Assembly: GCA_964540905.1 (NCBI GenBank)
Contig: CAZIOS010000010.1
Location: forward strand, 1 to 64,000
DNA length: 64,000 nt
Origin: VAYN01 sp964540905
GTDB taxonomy: Bacteria; Actinomycetota; Thermoleophilia; Solirubrobacterales; 70-9
Direction: 5' to 3'
Below are positions 39,299 to 48,377 of the stretch, in pieces. The translations under genes and the position numbers were made by a program. Position 1 is the stretch's first letter, and every line of letters starts with the position of its first letter. Below the pieces are notes generated by a model. It was given only the letters and a program-made list of their open reading frames with translations. It did no database searches and was not told the DNA's origin.

Positions 39299-40968
39299 TG
39301 AGGCTTCGCATCGCCGGGACGTCGCTGCTGGCAATCGCCTGTGCCCTGGTGCTCGCCTCCCCCGCCGCCGCGGCGATCACCAGCTCGCAGATCACCTCGC
39401 CGAGCAGCCCGACGTTTGGCGTCTTCGACGAAGACAATCCCGGCATCGGCCCCAACGCGATCGAAGTCGAGGGCACCTCCAACGGAGCCGGCGGGGAAAA
39501 GGTCGACCTCTACTGCTACGAAGGCACTGGCATCACCCACGCCAGCCTCGGGGAAGCGACGCTGGCTTCGGATGGCAGCTTCTCGGTTGCCTCGGCGAGC
39601 CTCTCCGGCATCGAGGACAAGCTCTGTCGGCTGCGCGCGGTACCCGCGGCATCGCCGCCATCCGAAGCGTCCAAACTGAGCCCCTTCGCCGGTCCGGTGA
39701 TGGCGATCGGCAGCCGCGAGAGCAAATCGATCCCCAGCGGTCCGAACAGCGGCAGCCGCTACGACTTCGAACTCGACGGCCAGCAGGTGAGCGCCGGCGA
39801 CAGTTACAGCTCGGCCTCCCACTGCGGCCTTCGCGACTCGACTCTCTTCAACGCAAGCCTGGAAAAGACGACCACGACCTTCGCCTGCAACGACTCGTTC
39901 GTCCAGGGGGAGAACGTGCAGACGCCCGCGGCCTCGACCCGCTCCGAGATCCAGGTCGACGGGGCCAATGCCTATCTGGCGGATGCGGCGTTTGAAATCA
40001 ACCCCGCCGCCAGCGGCTTCCCGGCGCTTTTCTTCTCCTTCAGCCTGGAACGCGGCAACGGCAACCTCCAGTTCCTCGAATCCGAGCCGGTGGTCAAGTG
40101 CGCCTTCGCGACCTATCCGCCCACGGCAGGGAGCTGCCCTTCCTTCGTCGGCACCGGGATTCGCGACGACCGCTTCGTCGAACAGACCGACGACGGCCAC
40201 TTGGTCAAGATCGAGGATCGGTTCTTCAGCACCGATGCCGCGGCCCACAGCGTCGACCTCTTGGCTCAAAACGACCAAAGCTTCGGCGGGCACGGCGAAA
40301 CGGTTTCTTACCGCTTCCCCGGCGAAAGCTCGTTCTCCAAGCACGCGGTCGGAAGCATCGTCTCCTTCTCCGGCACCGCTCCGGCGACCACCTTCATCCG
40401 AGTCGAAGGGGCTCCAGAAGGGGACCAAGAAACCGGTCAGGGGGCGATCGTGCTCGACCGCCCAGCCTCGCCGGCGACCTTCAACGCGGTCGGCCCCAGT
40501 GGCAGTGACTTCTACTTCCACGAGACGGTGCCGGTTCCCGCCGGTGGCTCGGCCTTGGCTCGCGCTGCCTATGCGCAGGGCTACACCAGCGCCGAAGTCG
40601 AAGCGCTCGCCCGCAAGGCCGAAGCCGCGTACCAGCCAGAACCCCCCGAATCGCGCCCGGCGGCGGCGCCGTCCAATCGGTTCAGGCTCGGCAGCCGCCG
40701 CTTCAACCGCAAGAACGGCACGGTGCAGCTGATCCTGGTCCTGCCCGCTCCCGGCCATATCGTGCTGCGGGGGGCCAAGGTGCGGGCGGTGATCCGCACG
40801 GTGAGGAAGGCCGGCCGGACCGTGGTCACGGTGCGGCCGAAGCGGATGCAGCTGAAAAAGCTGAAGCGGCGCCACCGGGAGAGGGTGAGGTTCGGGATCA
40901 CCTTCACGCCCACCGGCGGCACGCCGGCTCACAAGACCGTGAGCCTGGTGCTGGTCCACCGCCGCTAG
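39298..40968 (+). CDS. Large secreted beta-rich protein of unknown function
   Basis: 556 residues. Signal peptide RIAGTSLLAIACALVLASPA, then an N-terminal domain opening TSSQITSPSSPTFGVFDEDN that looks like an Ig-like repeat. A central beta-rich domain follows (SHCGLRDSTLFNASLEKTTT, YRFPGESSFSKHAVGSIVSF). The end is a basic tail (RKAGRTVVTVRPKRMQLKKL). The C-terminal 80 residues resemble repeat modules in other actinobacterial secreted proteins. Function unknown; surface or matrix protein is plausible. The stop shares CTAG with the convergent gene. Confidence 0.6.
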   Translation: MRLRIAGTSLLAIACALVLASPAAAAITSSQITSPSSPTFGVFDEDNPGIGPNAIEVEGTSNGAGGEKVDLYCYEGTGITHASLGEATLASDGSFSVASASLSGIEDKLCRLRAVPAASPPSEASKLSPFAGPVMAIGSRESKSIPSGPNSGSRYDFELDGQQVSAGDSYSSASHCGLRDSTLFNASLEKTTTTFACNDSFVQGENVQTPAASTRSEIQVDGANAYLADAAFEINPAASGFPALFFSFSLERGNGNLQFLESEPVVKCAFATYPPTAGSCPSFVGTGIRDDRFVEQTDDGHLVKIEDRFFSTDAAAHSVDLLAQNDQSFGGHGETVSYRFPGESSFSKHAVGSIVSFSGTAPATTFIRVEGAPEGDQETGQGAIVLDRPASPATFNAVGPSGSDFYFHETVPVPAGGSALARAAYAQGYTSAEVEALARKAEAAYQPEPPESRPAAAPSNRFRLGSRRFNRKNGTVQLILVLPAPGHIVLRGAKVRAVIRTVRKAGRTVVTVRPKRMQLKKLKRRHRERVRFGITFTPTGGTPAHKTVSLVLVHRR

Positions 40969-41420
40969 TTGTCGGAGCCGGCGCGGTCCCAGACGTAGAG
41001 CTCGAGGGCCTCGACGGCGAGCTGCATCAGGCGCGGCGGCGAGAGCAGGCTGAGGACGAGCTCGAGCGCGTCCTCCTCGGTGACGCCGGCGTCGACGGCC
41101 TCCTCGCCGCGGAAGCCGGCGGCGAGCTTGAGCGCCTCGCGGCGGTTGTCGCCGAGCGAGCCGAAGGCGCCCATCAGGAAGTCGCGGTTGGGGACCGGGT
41201 GGCCGACCTCGAGCGAGCCGTGCCAGGCGGCGAGCATCGAGAGATCGTGCTCGTCGAGCTCGGAGATCGCTTTCGCGTAGTGGACCTCGAGCTCGGCGTC
41301 GGGGATCTCGTCGACCCAGGAGCGGACCGCCTCGCCGAGCAGCTGGCGGCGGGCCTCGCGGCCGACCGAGTCGGCGATTGCGCGGACTGCGTCGGCTGGA
41401 TCGACAAAGCACAGGGACAT
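40965..41420 (-). CDS. Hypothetical helical protein
   Basis: 151 residues, mostly helical and acidic: CFVDPADAVRAIADSVGREA, LDEHDLSMLAAWHGSLEVGH, LGDNRREALKLAAGFRGEEA. No signal or membrane segment. Not recognised. It is divergent from the addB-like gene. TAAATT 12 nt before its ATG may be the -10. Confidence 0.5.
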   Translation of the reverse strand: MSLCFVDPADAVRAIADSVGREARRQLLGEAVRSWVDEIPDAELEVHYAKAISELDEHDLSMLAAWHGSLEVGHPVPNRDFLMGAFGSLGDNRREALKLAAGFRGEEAVDAGVTEEDALELVLSLLSPPRLMQLAVEALELYVWDRAGSDN

Positions 41421-41509
41421 GGGCTGAGGGGCAATTTAGAGGCGCTGGTAGACGGCAAAAGGGGGGCTCCAGGCCGCAGTTTGCGGGGTAGCGCTCCGGG
41501 CGCCCGCAT

Positions 41510-44500
41510 ATGGTGGGAAGGGTGCCGCTGAAGCTGATTCACGGGCCCCCCAACTCGGGCAGGGCGGGCCTGGTCCGGCGCCGCTTCGTCGCGGCGCTCG
41601 GCCGGGACCCGGTCCTGGTCGTGCCTACCGTCGACGACGTCTTCGCCTTCGAGCGCGAGCTCTGCGAGGCGGGCGCGGCGCTGGGGGGCTCGGCGCTGAC
41701 CTTCGGGGCGCTGTTCCGCACCGTCGCCAGCGCCGGCGGGGCGCCGCCCGGGGCGGAGCTGACGCCGGCGCAGCGCCTGCGGGCGATCGCCGTCGCCGCC
41801 GCCGAGCGGCTGCCGCGGCTGGGGCCGCTGCGGCGCTCCGCCGCCCGGCCCGGGTTCGCCGCCGCCTTCGAGCGCCTGCTCGACGAGCTGCAGGGAGCCG
41901 GCGTCGACCCGGCCGCGGTCGAGGCCAGCGCGGCGACGCTCGAGGGCTCCGCCTACCTCGCCGACATCGCCTCCCTCTACGCCGGCTACGCCGAGGCGCG
42001 GGCCCGCAGCGGCCGCGTCGACAGCCACGGCATCGCCCGCGAGGCGATCGCGCTGCTGCGCCGCGACGGCTCCTTCTGGGGCGGGCGGCCCGTCTTCTTC
42101 TACGGCTTCGACGACCTCACCCCCAACCAGCTCGATCTGGTCGCGGCGCTGGCGGCGCTGGCCGAGGTCACCGTCGCCCTCCCCTACGAGCCCGGCAACG
42201 CGGCGCTGGCGGCGCGGGGGCGGCTGCTGGTCGAGCTGCGCGAGCGGATCGGGGTCGCGGAGGAGACCGTCACCGCGGCCGACCCCGGCAACACCGAGAG
42301 CCCCCTCCTCTACGGGCTGGCGCGGAGCTTCGGCTCCCCCGGCGCCGAGCCCCTCGCCGCCGCCGGCGACCTCACCCTGCTGCGCTCGGCCGGCGAGCGC
42401 GGCGAGGCCGAGGCGATCGCCGCCGAGGTCTCGAAGCTGCTGGCGGCCGGCGCCGACCCGGCCACGGTCGCGATCGCCCTGCGCGACCCGGCGCGGCGCG
42501 GGCCGGCGATCGCCGCGGCGCTGGCGGCCAACGGCGTCGCCAGCGCCCTCGAGGCCGAGCTGCCGGTTGGCGGCAGCGCCGTCGGCGGCGCCCTGGTGGC
42601 GCTGCTGGAGGCCGAGTTCGGCGCCGGCCGGGCGGGCGACCTGCTGCGCTACCTGCGCGGGCCGTCCGGCTTCTCGCCGCGGCGGGTCGACTGGCTGGAG
42701 CGGGCGCTGCGGCGCGGCCGGGTGCAGGACGCGGCGAGCGCGCTGCGGCTCTGGCAGGGGGAGGAGAACGAGCCGCCGCGCGACCTCGTGCGCCTGCGCG
42801 AGGCCGCCGCCCGCTCGCCGGCGGCGCTGGCGGCCGAGGCCGGCGCCCTGGCGGCGCGGATGGCGGCGCGGCCGCTGCGCGGTGAGGACGACGGGCCACC
42901 GCTCGGCCCCGGCGACGGGCTCGAGCTGCGGGCCGCGGCGGCGATCTCCGGCGCCCTCGCCGAGCTGGCGGAGCTGGGCGCGATGGCGCCGGGCGCCGAG
43001 GAGTTGGCGGCGACGGTCGCCGGGCTCGATTTCCGCGTCTGGAGCGGCCCGGTCGAGGGCCGAGTGCGGATCGCCAGCCCCTACCGCCTGCGCGCCGCCC
43101 GCTTCGACCACGTCTTCGTCGCCTCGCTGCAGGACGGCGAGTTCCCGCGCCGCGACCGCGGCGGCGACCCCTTCCTCTCCGAAGCCCAGCGGGCGACGCT
43201 GGGGCTCGACCCGCGCCGCGACAGCGAGGCCGAGGAGCGCTACCTCTTCCACGCCTGCCTGGCCCTGCCCCGGCGGCGGCTCTTCCTCTCCTACCGCGAC
43301 AGCGACGAGAACGGCGGCGCCGAGGCGCGCTCGCCGCTGCTCGACGAGGTGCGGGCGCTGCTGGTGCCGCCGCCCGATGGCGCCGAGCCCGACCCGGTCG
43401 AGGCGGCGATCACCCGCACCCGCGACCTCGCCCGCGTCGTCGACCCGCTCGCCGAGGCGGCCTCCGAGGACGCCCTGGCGCGGGCGCTCGCCGCCCACGG
43501 TGCCGGCGCCGACGCCGGCGCCCTGCTGGCGGCGGTCGGGGTCGGGGGAGCGCGGGCGGAGCGGCTAGCGGAGCGGATCGGCGCCGCCCGCCGGGCCGAG
43601 GCCGCCTCGCGGGCGCCGGGGCCGCTGCGCAACCCGGCGGTGCTCGAGGCCCTGGCCGCCGTCCCCGCCTACGGCGGCACCACCCTGGAGCTCTTCGACG
43701 TCTGCTCCTACCGCTGGTTCAGCGCCCACGAGCTCGACCCGCAGCCGCTGGAGCCGGCGCCGGACCCGCTGGTCCAGGGCGGGCTGATGCACGCGGCGCT
43801 CGAGCGCCTCTACCGCGAGCGGCCCGGCGGCGACCCGCTCCCCCGACCCGGCTCGCTCGCCGCCTGGATCGCGCGCGGGCGCGAGCTGGTGGCCGCGGTC
43901 GTCGCCGAGCGCGAGCTCGGCTCGCACCCCGCCGAGCGAGCGATGGCGCGCCGGGTCGAGCGGCTGCTGGAACGCTTCCTCGCCGAGGAGGCCGAGCGCG
44001 ATACCGGCGGCTTCGAGCCCTGGCTGCTGGAGGCGAGCTTCGGCGCCGGCGAGGAGGGCAGCGAGCGACCGGCGCTGGAGCTCGGCGGCTGGGCCCTGCA
44101 CGGGGCGATCGACCGCGTCGACCGCGACGCCGACGGCCGCGCCGTGGTCCTCGACTACAAGCTCTCCAGCGCGGTGACGGCGCGGGAGAAGTTCGAGGAG
44201 CAGGCGAAGCTGCAGCTGCAGCTCTACCTGCTGGCGGTCGCCGAGCACTGGGGCGCGGTCCCGGTCGGCGGCCTCTACCACCCGCTGCGCGGCAGCTCCA
44301 GTCGCCGCCCGCGCGGCGCCGTCCTCGCCGAAGCCGCCGCCGAGCTCGCCGGCTACGGCCTCTATGACCGCGACGTCGTCGACGAGGAGGGCTTTGCGGA
44401 GCTGCTGGCGGAGTCGCGGCGGCGGGCGGGCGAGATCGTCACCCGCATGCGCAGCGGCGAGATCCGCCGCGACCCCGGCCCGCGCCGCGGCCTGCGCGGC

Positions 44501-44596
44501 CACGACGTCTGTCCCGCCTTCTGCACCTTCGCGCCGATCTGCCGCCGCGACCGGGCGCCGGTCTACGAGGAGGACGTCGAGGTGGAGGAGCGATGA
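41510..44596 (+). CDS. AddB-like nuclease subunit of a recombination helicase-nuclease
   Basis: 1028 residues. The N-terminal half has a UvrD-like layout with a degenerate P-loop (LIHGPPNSGRAG). The C-terminal domain is a RecB-type PD-(D/E)XK nuclease: LHGAIDRVDRDADGRAVVLD YKLSS, then QLQLYLLA. One early Cys (LFDVCSYRWFSAHEL) and three late ones (CPAFCTFAPIC) form the iron-sulfur staple seen in AddB. With the next gene it should resect double-strand ends. Start ATG 41510; GTG 41522 is possible. Confidence 0.78.
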   Translation: MVGRVPLKLIHGPPNSGRAGLVRRRFVAALGRDPVLVVPTVDDVFAFERELCEAGAALGGSALTFGALFRTVASAGGAPPGAELTPAQRLRAIAVAAAERLPRLGPLRRSAARPGFAAAFERLLDELQGAGVDPAAVEASAATLEGSAYLADIASLYAGYAEARARSGRVDSHGIAREAIALLRRDGSFWGGRPVFFYGFDDLTPNQLDLVAALAALAEVTVALPYEPGNAALAARGRLLVELRERIGVAEETVTAADPGNTESPLLYGLARSFGSPGAEPLAAAGDLTLLRSAGERGEAEAIAAEVSKLLAAGADPATVAIALRDPARRGPAIAAALAANGVASALEAELPVGGSAVGGALVALLEAEFGAGRAGDLLRYLRGPSGFSPRRVDWLERALRRGRVQDAASALRLWQGEENEPPRDLVRLREAAARSPAALAAEAGALAARMAARPLRGEDDGPPLGPGDGLELRAAAAISGALAELAELGAMAPGAEELAATVAGLDFRVWSGPVEGRVRIASPYRLRAARFDHVFVASLQDGEFPRRDRGGDPFLSEAQRATLGLDPRRDSEAEERYLFHACLALPRRRLFLSYRDSDENGGAEARSPLLDEVRALLVPPPDGAEPDPVEAAITRTRDLARVVDPLAEAASEDALARALAAHGAGADAGALLAAVGVGGARAERLAERIGAARRAEAASRAPGPLRNPAVLEALAAVPAYGGTTLELFDVCSYRWFSAHELDPQPLEPAPDPLVQGGLMHAALERLYRERPGGDPLPRPGSLAAWIARGRELVAAVVAERELGSHPAERAMARRVERLLERFLAEEAERDTGGFEPWLLEASFGAGEEGSERPALELGGWALHGAIDRVDRDADGRAVVLDYKLSSAVTAREKFEEQAKLQLQLYLLAVAEHWGAVPVGGLYHPLRGSSSRRPRGAVLAEAAAELAGYGLYDRDVVDEEGFAELLAESRRRAGEIVTRMRSGEIRRDPGPRRGLRGHDVCPAFCTFAPICRRDRAPVYEEDVEVEER

Positions 44597-47500
44597 GCGA
44601 GCGCGGCCCCGACGTGGCGGCGGTGAGCGCCCGCGTTCCGACCCCGGAGCAGGCGGCGGCGATCGCGGCGTCCGGCCGCGACGTCCTGCTCGAGGCCGGC
44701 GCCGGCACCGGCAAGACCGGGGTGATGGTCGAGCGCTACTGCCGCCTCGTCTGCGAGGAGGGCGTCTCCCCCGACGCGATCCTCGCCTTCACCTTCACCG
44801 ACAAGGCGGCGGCGGAGCTGCGGCAGCGGATCCGGGCCGAGCTGGCGGGGCGGGCCGAGGCCGGCTCCGAGCGCGCCGGCGAGCTGCTGGGGGCGATCGG
44901 CGGCGCCTGGGTGACGACGATCCACGGCTTCTGCAACCGGCTGCTGGCGGGGCACCCGGTGGCGGCCGGGATCGACGCCGACTTCCGCGTCCTCGACGCC
45001 CCCGAGACCGCCCGCGCCGCCCGCGAGGCCTTCGACGAAGCCCTAGCCGAGTTCCTCGCCGCCGACGACGATGTCGATGGGCCAGGGGATTCGCGTGAGG
45101 AGACGGTGGCGGCGTTCGAGGTCGAGGGGCTGCGGGGGATCGTCGCCGGCGTCCACGCCGAGCTGCGCAGCCGCGGCGAGGAGCGGCCGCGGTTGCCGGC
45201 GCCGCCCGAGCCGGACCCCACGACGGCGATCGGGCGCGCCGCCGCCGCGACCGCCGCAGCGCTGGAGGAGCTGCGCGAGGGCGATCCCAAACGCGAGCTG
45301 CTCGAGCGAGCGCTGGCGCGGCTCGGGGCTCCGGGCCTCGACGAGCTCTGGGCGCTGCGCAGCGACAGCAGGGCGAAGGCGATCGCCCCCTACCGCGAGG
45401 CGATCGAGGCGGCGATCGCCCGCGTCGCCGAGGCCGGTGAGGGCGGCCTCGCCTACGGCCACCTGGCGGCGCTGCTGGAGCTGTTCTCGGCCCGCTTCGA
45501 GGCGGCCAAGGAGCGCCGCGCCGGGATCGACTTCGAGGACCTGCAGATCCTCGCCGCGCGGCTGCTGGAGCGGGCCGAGGTCGGCCAGGCCTACCGCAGC
45601 CGCTTCAGCCACCTGCTGGTCGACGAGTTCCAGGACACCAACCGGCTGCAGTTGCGGCTGATCGAGGCCCTGCGCGGGCCGGGCAGCGAGCTGGTCGTGG
45701 TCGGCGACGAGCTGCAATCGATCTACGGCTTCCGCCACGCCGACCTCGACGTCTTCCGTCGCCAGCGCCAGCTGATCGCCGAGCGCGCCGACGCCGAGCT
45801 GATGGAGCTGAGCGGCAACTTCCGCTCGCGCCCGGAGCTGATCGCCGCCGTCAACGCCCTCGGCGCCGCCCTGCTGGGCGAGGCCTACCGGCCGCTGCGG
45901 GTCGGGCTGCCGTCGCCTGAAGATCCACCCGCCGGCGCCGGCCCGCCGGTCGAGCTGCTGCTCACCGCCCGCGACGGCTGGGACGCCGAGGAGATCGAGC
46001 TGGAGCCGGCGATCGACGGCCGCACCCCACTCAACTGCCTGGCCGAGGCGCGTTTCCTCGCCGCCCGCCTGCGCGAGCTCGCCGACGCCGGCGTCGGCCG
46101 CGGCGAGATGGTGGTGCTGCTGCGCGCCTTCACCCACCTCGACGCCTACGAGGACTCGCTCGAGCGCGCCGGCCTGCGCCCCTACGTGGTCGGCGGCCGC
46201 GGCTACTGGTCCCAGCAGCAGGTCGCCGACGTCTGCGCGTTGCTGGCGACGATCGCCAACCCGCTCGACGACCAGGCGCTGTTCGGCGCCCTCGCCTCCC
46301 CCGCCGGCGCCGTCTCCCCGGACACGCTCTGGCTGCTGCGCGCCGCCGCCGGCCGCCGACGCCACGTCTGGCCGGCCCTGGAGCACGCCGCCGGCGCCGG
46401 CGAGGCGGAGCTGGCCGAGCCCGAGCGCCTGGTCCAGATCCCCGAGTCCGAGCTGGAGCTGCTGCGCCGCTTCGCGGCGACGATCGCCGCGCTGCGCGAG
46501 CGCGGCCCGCGGCTGACCCTGGCCGGCCTGATCGAGGCGGCGACGACGGCGACCGGCTACGACCTGGCGGTGCTGATGCGACCCGCCGGCGAGGCTCGCT
46601 TCGCCAACGTCCGCAAGCTGATGCGACTCGCCGCCGAGTTCGAGTCGCGCGAGGGGCGCGACCTGCGCGGCCTGCTCGACTTCCTCGCCGGCCGCGCCGA
46701 GAGCGACGGCGAGGCGCAGGCGGCGACCGCCGCCGAGGGCCACGACGGGGTGCGGATCATGACCGTCCACAACGCCAAGGGGCTGGAGTTCGACGTCGTC
46801 GCCGTACCCGACCTCTCGCGCAGCCTGCTGGCTGGCGCCCGGCCACCGCTGCTGGCCCTGGGCCGCGAGCAGCCGCCGCGGGTGGGCCTGCAGCTGCGCC
46901 GGCTCGGCGCCGGCTCGATCAACCTCTACGAGTACACCGAGCTGCTGGAGGAGTCGCGGCGACGCGACTCCGAGGAGGGCCTGCGGCTGTTCCACGTCGC
47001 CGCGACGCGGGCGCGCCGGCGGCTGATCCTCAGCGGCGTCGTCAAACCGGAGCCGGGCCGCGAGCCGAAGCCGAGCACGCCGGTGGTCGAGCGGATCGTC
47101 GCCGGGCTGGGGTTCGAGCGCGACGCCGACTCGGCGGTCGCCGTGCCGGCGCCGCAGCCACGGCCGGGACTGGAGGCCAGCTTCGCGCCGGCCGAGATCG
47201 TCGCCCGCGTCAACCTCCCCTCGCCCGCGCGCGCCGCCGAGCTGACCGCGGTGCGCCGCGACGCCGCCAGCGTCCGCGAGCTCGGCGCCGGACCGCCGCC
47301 GCTGGTCGACCGGCGGCCGCCGGTCGTCCCCAGCCGCCCCCTCTCCTACACCGCGATCTCCGCCTACGAGGAGTGCCCCTACCGCTTCTACATGGAGCGC
47401 GTCCTCGGCCTCGGCGAGCGCGAACGCAGTTCTGCCCGCATAGCGGGACAAAGTGCGTTCGCCCCGGAGGGCGCGAGCGAGCCGGCGACCCCCTCGGCCC

Positions 47501-48153
47501 GTGAGGAGCGCAGCGCCCAGGGCGCCGCCGTCCACGCGCTGCTCGAGTGGAGCCAGGCGAACGGCTGGGCCGAGCCGTCCGCGGAGCTGGCGCGGCGCCA
47601 CGCGGCGGCCGCCGGGCTCGACCCCGACGTCGCGGGCCTCGTCGCCGCCCTGCGGGAGCCGCTCCGCGGCTGGCTCGGCTCGTCGCTGTTGCGCGAGGAG
47701 ATCGGCGGCGCGACCCGGGTACGGGCCGAGCTGCCGCTCCTGCTCGGCGTCGCCGGCACCGTCCTGCGCGGCTCGATCGACCTCCTGGTCGAGCGCGAGG
47801 GGGAACCGCCGCTGGTCGTCGACTACAAGACCGACCGCCTCGGCGACGGCACCCCAGCCGAGCACGCCGCGGGTTACGAGGTCCAGCGGGCGATCTACGC
47901 GCTGGCGACGGCCGAGTCGCTGGGCGCGAGCACGGTCGAGGTCGCCTACGTCTTCCTCGAGCGCCCGGCGGAACCGGCGCTCTCCCGCCTGGACGCCGCC
48001 GCGATGACCGCCGCCCGCGAGCGCCTGGAGGCCTCAATCAACCACATCTCCCAGGGCGACTTCCCAGTCGCCCCCGAGCAAAGCCGCAGCTGGCCCCTCT
48101 GCCGCGGCTGCCCCGCCCTGGGCCGCCTCTGCTCCGGCCCTGGAGACGCCTAA
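44593..48153 (+). CDS. AddA-like UvrD helicase with RecB nuclease domain
   Basis: 1186 residues. Walker A EAGAGTGKTGVMVERY, motif II LLVDEFQDTNRLQLRLI, SGNFRSRPELI, MTVHNAKGLEFDVVAVPDL and motif VI LFHVAATRARRRL make an active SF1A helicase. The C-terminus has CPYRFYMERV, GSIDLLVEREGEPPLVVDYK T and CRGCPALGRLC. So this subunit also carries a nuclease with a four-Cys cluster, unlike Bacillus AddA and more like actinobacterial AdnAB. ATGA overlap with the previous gene. A 43-bp palindrome interrupts the nuclease part. Confidence 0.82.
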   Translation: MSERGPDVAAVSARVPTPEQAAAIAASGRDVLLEAGAGTGKTGVMVERYCRLVCEEGVSPDAILAFTFTDKAAAELRQRIRAELAGRAEAGSERAGELLGAIGGAWVTTIHGFCNRLLAGHPVAAGIDADFRVLDAPETARAAREAFDEALAEFLAADDDVDGPGDSREETVAAFEVEGLRGIVAGVHAELRSRGEERPRLPAPPEPDPTTAIGRAAAATAAALEELREGDPKRELLERALARLGAPGLDELWALRSDSRAKAIAPYREAIEAAIARVAEAGEGGLAYGHLAALLELFSARFEAAKERRAGIDFEDLQILAARLLERAEVGQAYRSRFSHLLVDEFQDTNRLQLRLIEALRGPGSELVVVGDELQSIYGFRHADLDVFRRQRQLIAERADAELMELSGNFRSRPELIAAVNALGAALLGEAYRPLRVGLPSPEDPPAGAGPPVELLLTARDGWDAEEIELEPAIDGRTPLNCLAEARFLAARLRELADAGVGRGEMVVLLRAFTHLDAYEDSLERAGLRPYVVGGRGYWSQQQVADVCALLATIANPLDDQALFGALASPAGAVSPDTLWLLRAAAGRRRHVWPALEHAAGAGEAELAEPERLVQIPESELELLRRFAATIAALRERGPRLTLAGLIEAATTATGYDLAVLMRPAGEARFANVRKLMRLAAEFESREGRDLRGLLDFLAGRAESDGEAQAATAAEGHDGVRIMTVHNAKGLEFDVVAVPDLSRSLLAGARPPLLALGREQPPRVGLQLRRLGAGSINLYEYTELLEESRRRDSEEGLRLFHVAATRARRRLILSGVVKPEPGREPKPSTPVVERIVAGLGFERDADSAVAVPAPQPRPGLEASFAPAEIVARVNLPSPARAAELTAVRRDAASVRELGAGPPPLVDRRPPVVPSRPLSYTAISAYEECPYRFYMERVLGLGERERSSARIAGQSAFAPEGASEPATPSAREERSAQGAAVHALLEWSQANGWAEPSAELARRHAAAAGLDPDVAGLVAALREPLRGWLGSSLLREEIGGATRVRAELPLLLGVAGTVLRGSIDLLVEREGEPPLVVDYKTDRLGDGTPAEHAAGYEVQRAIYALATAESLGASTVEVAYVFLERPAEPALSRLDAAAMTAARERLEASINHISQGDFPVAPEQSRSWPLCRGCPALGRLCSGPGDA
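47420..47462. repeat. 43-bp palindromic element inside the addA-like gene
   Basis: Outer arms GCGAACGCA and TGCGTTCGC (9 bp) and an inner stem CCCGC-ATA-GCGGG, separated by 6-nt internal loops. It encodes a non-conserved linker, SSARIAGQSAF, between the CPYRFYMERV helix and the rest of the nuclease. Its centre resembles the dyad at 20798-20836. Confidence 0.65.
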
Positions 48154-48377
48154 GGCTCCGAGGAAACCTCGAGCTTCGCCGCCAGCTCGTCCAGCCGCAG
48201 CTCCTTCAGCCCCTCGCCGACCGCGTCGAGCTCGGCGGCGCAGTATTCGACCAGCTCGCGGCCCTCGCGGCAGAGGTCGAGCGTCTCGCGCAGCCCGGCC
48301 TGGCCGGAGTCGAGCCGGTCGATGATCTCCTCCAGCCGCTCCACGGCAACCTCGTAGCTATCGGGCTTCTCGCTCAA
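48150..48377 (-). CDS. xseB: Exodeoxyribonuclease VII small subunit
   Basis: 75 residues: YEVAVERLEEIIDRLDSGQA GLRETLDLCREGRELVEYC is the XseB coiled-coil pattern. It overlaps xseA by 20 nt. It partners XseA in single-strand DNA degradation. The stop overlaps the addA-like stop (CTAA). Confidence 0.92.
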   Translation of the reverse strand: MSEKPDSYEVAVERLEEIIDRLDSGQAGLRETLDLCREGRELVEYCAAELDAVGEGLKELRLDELAAKLEVSSEP

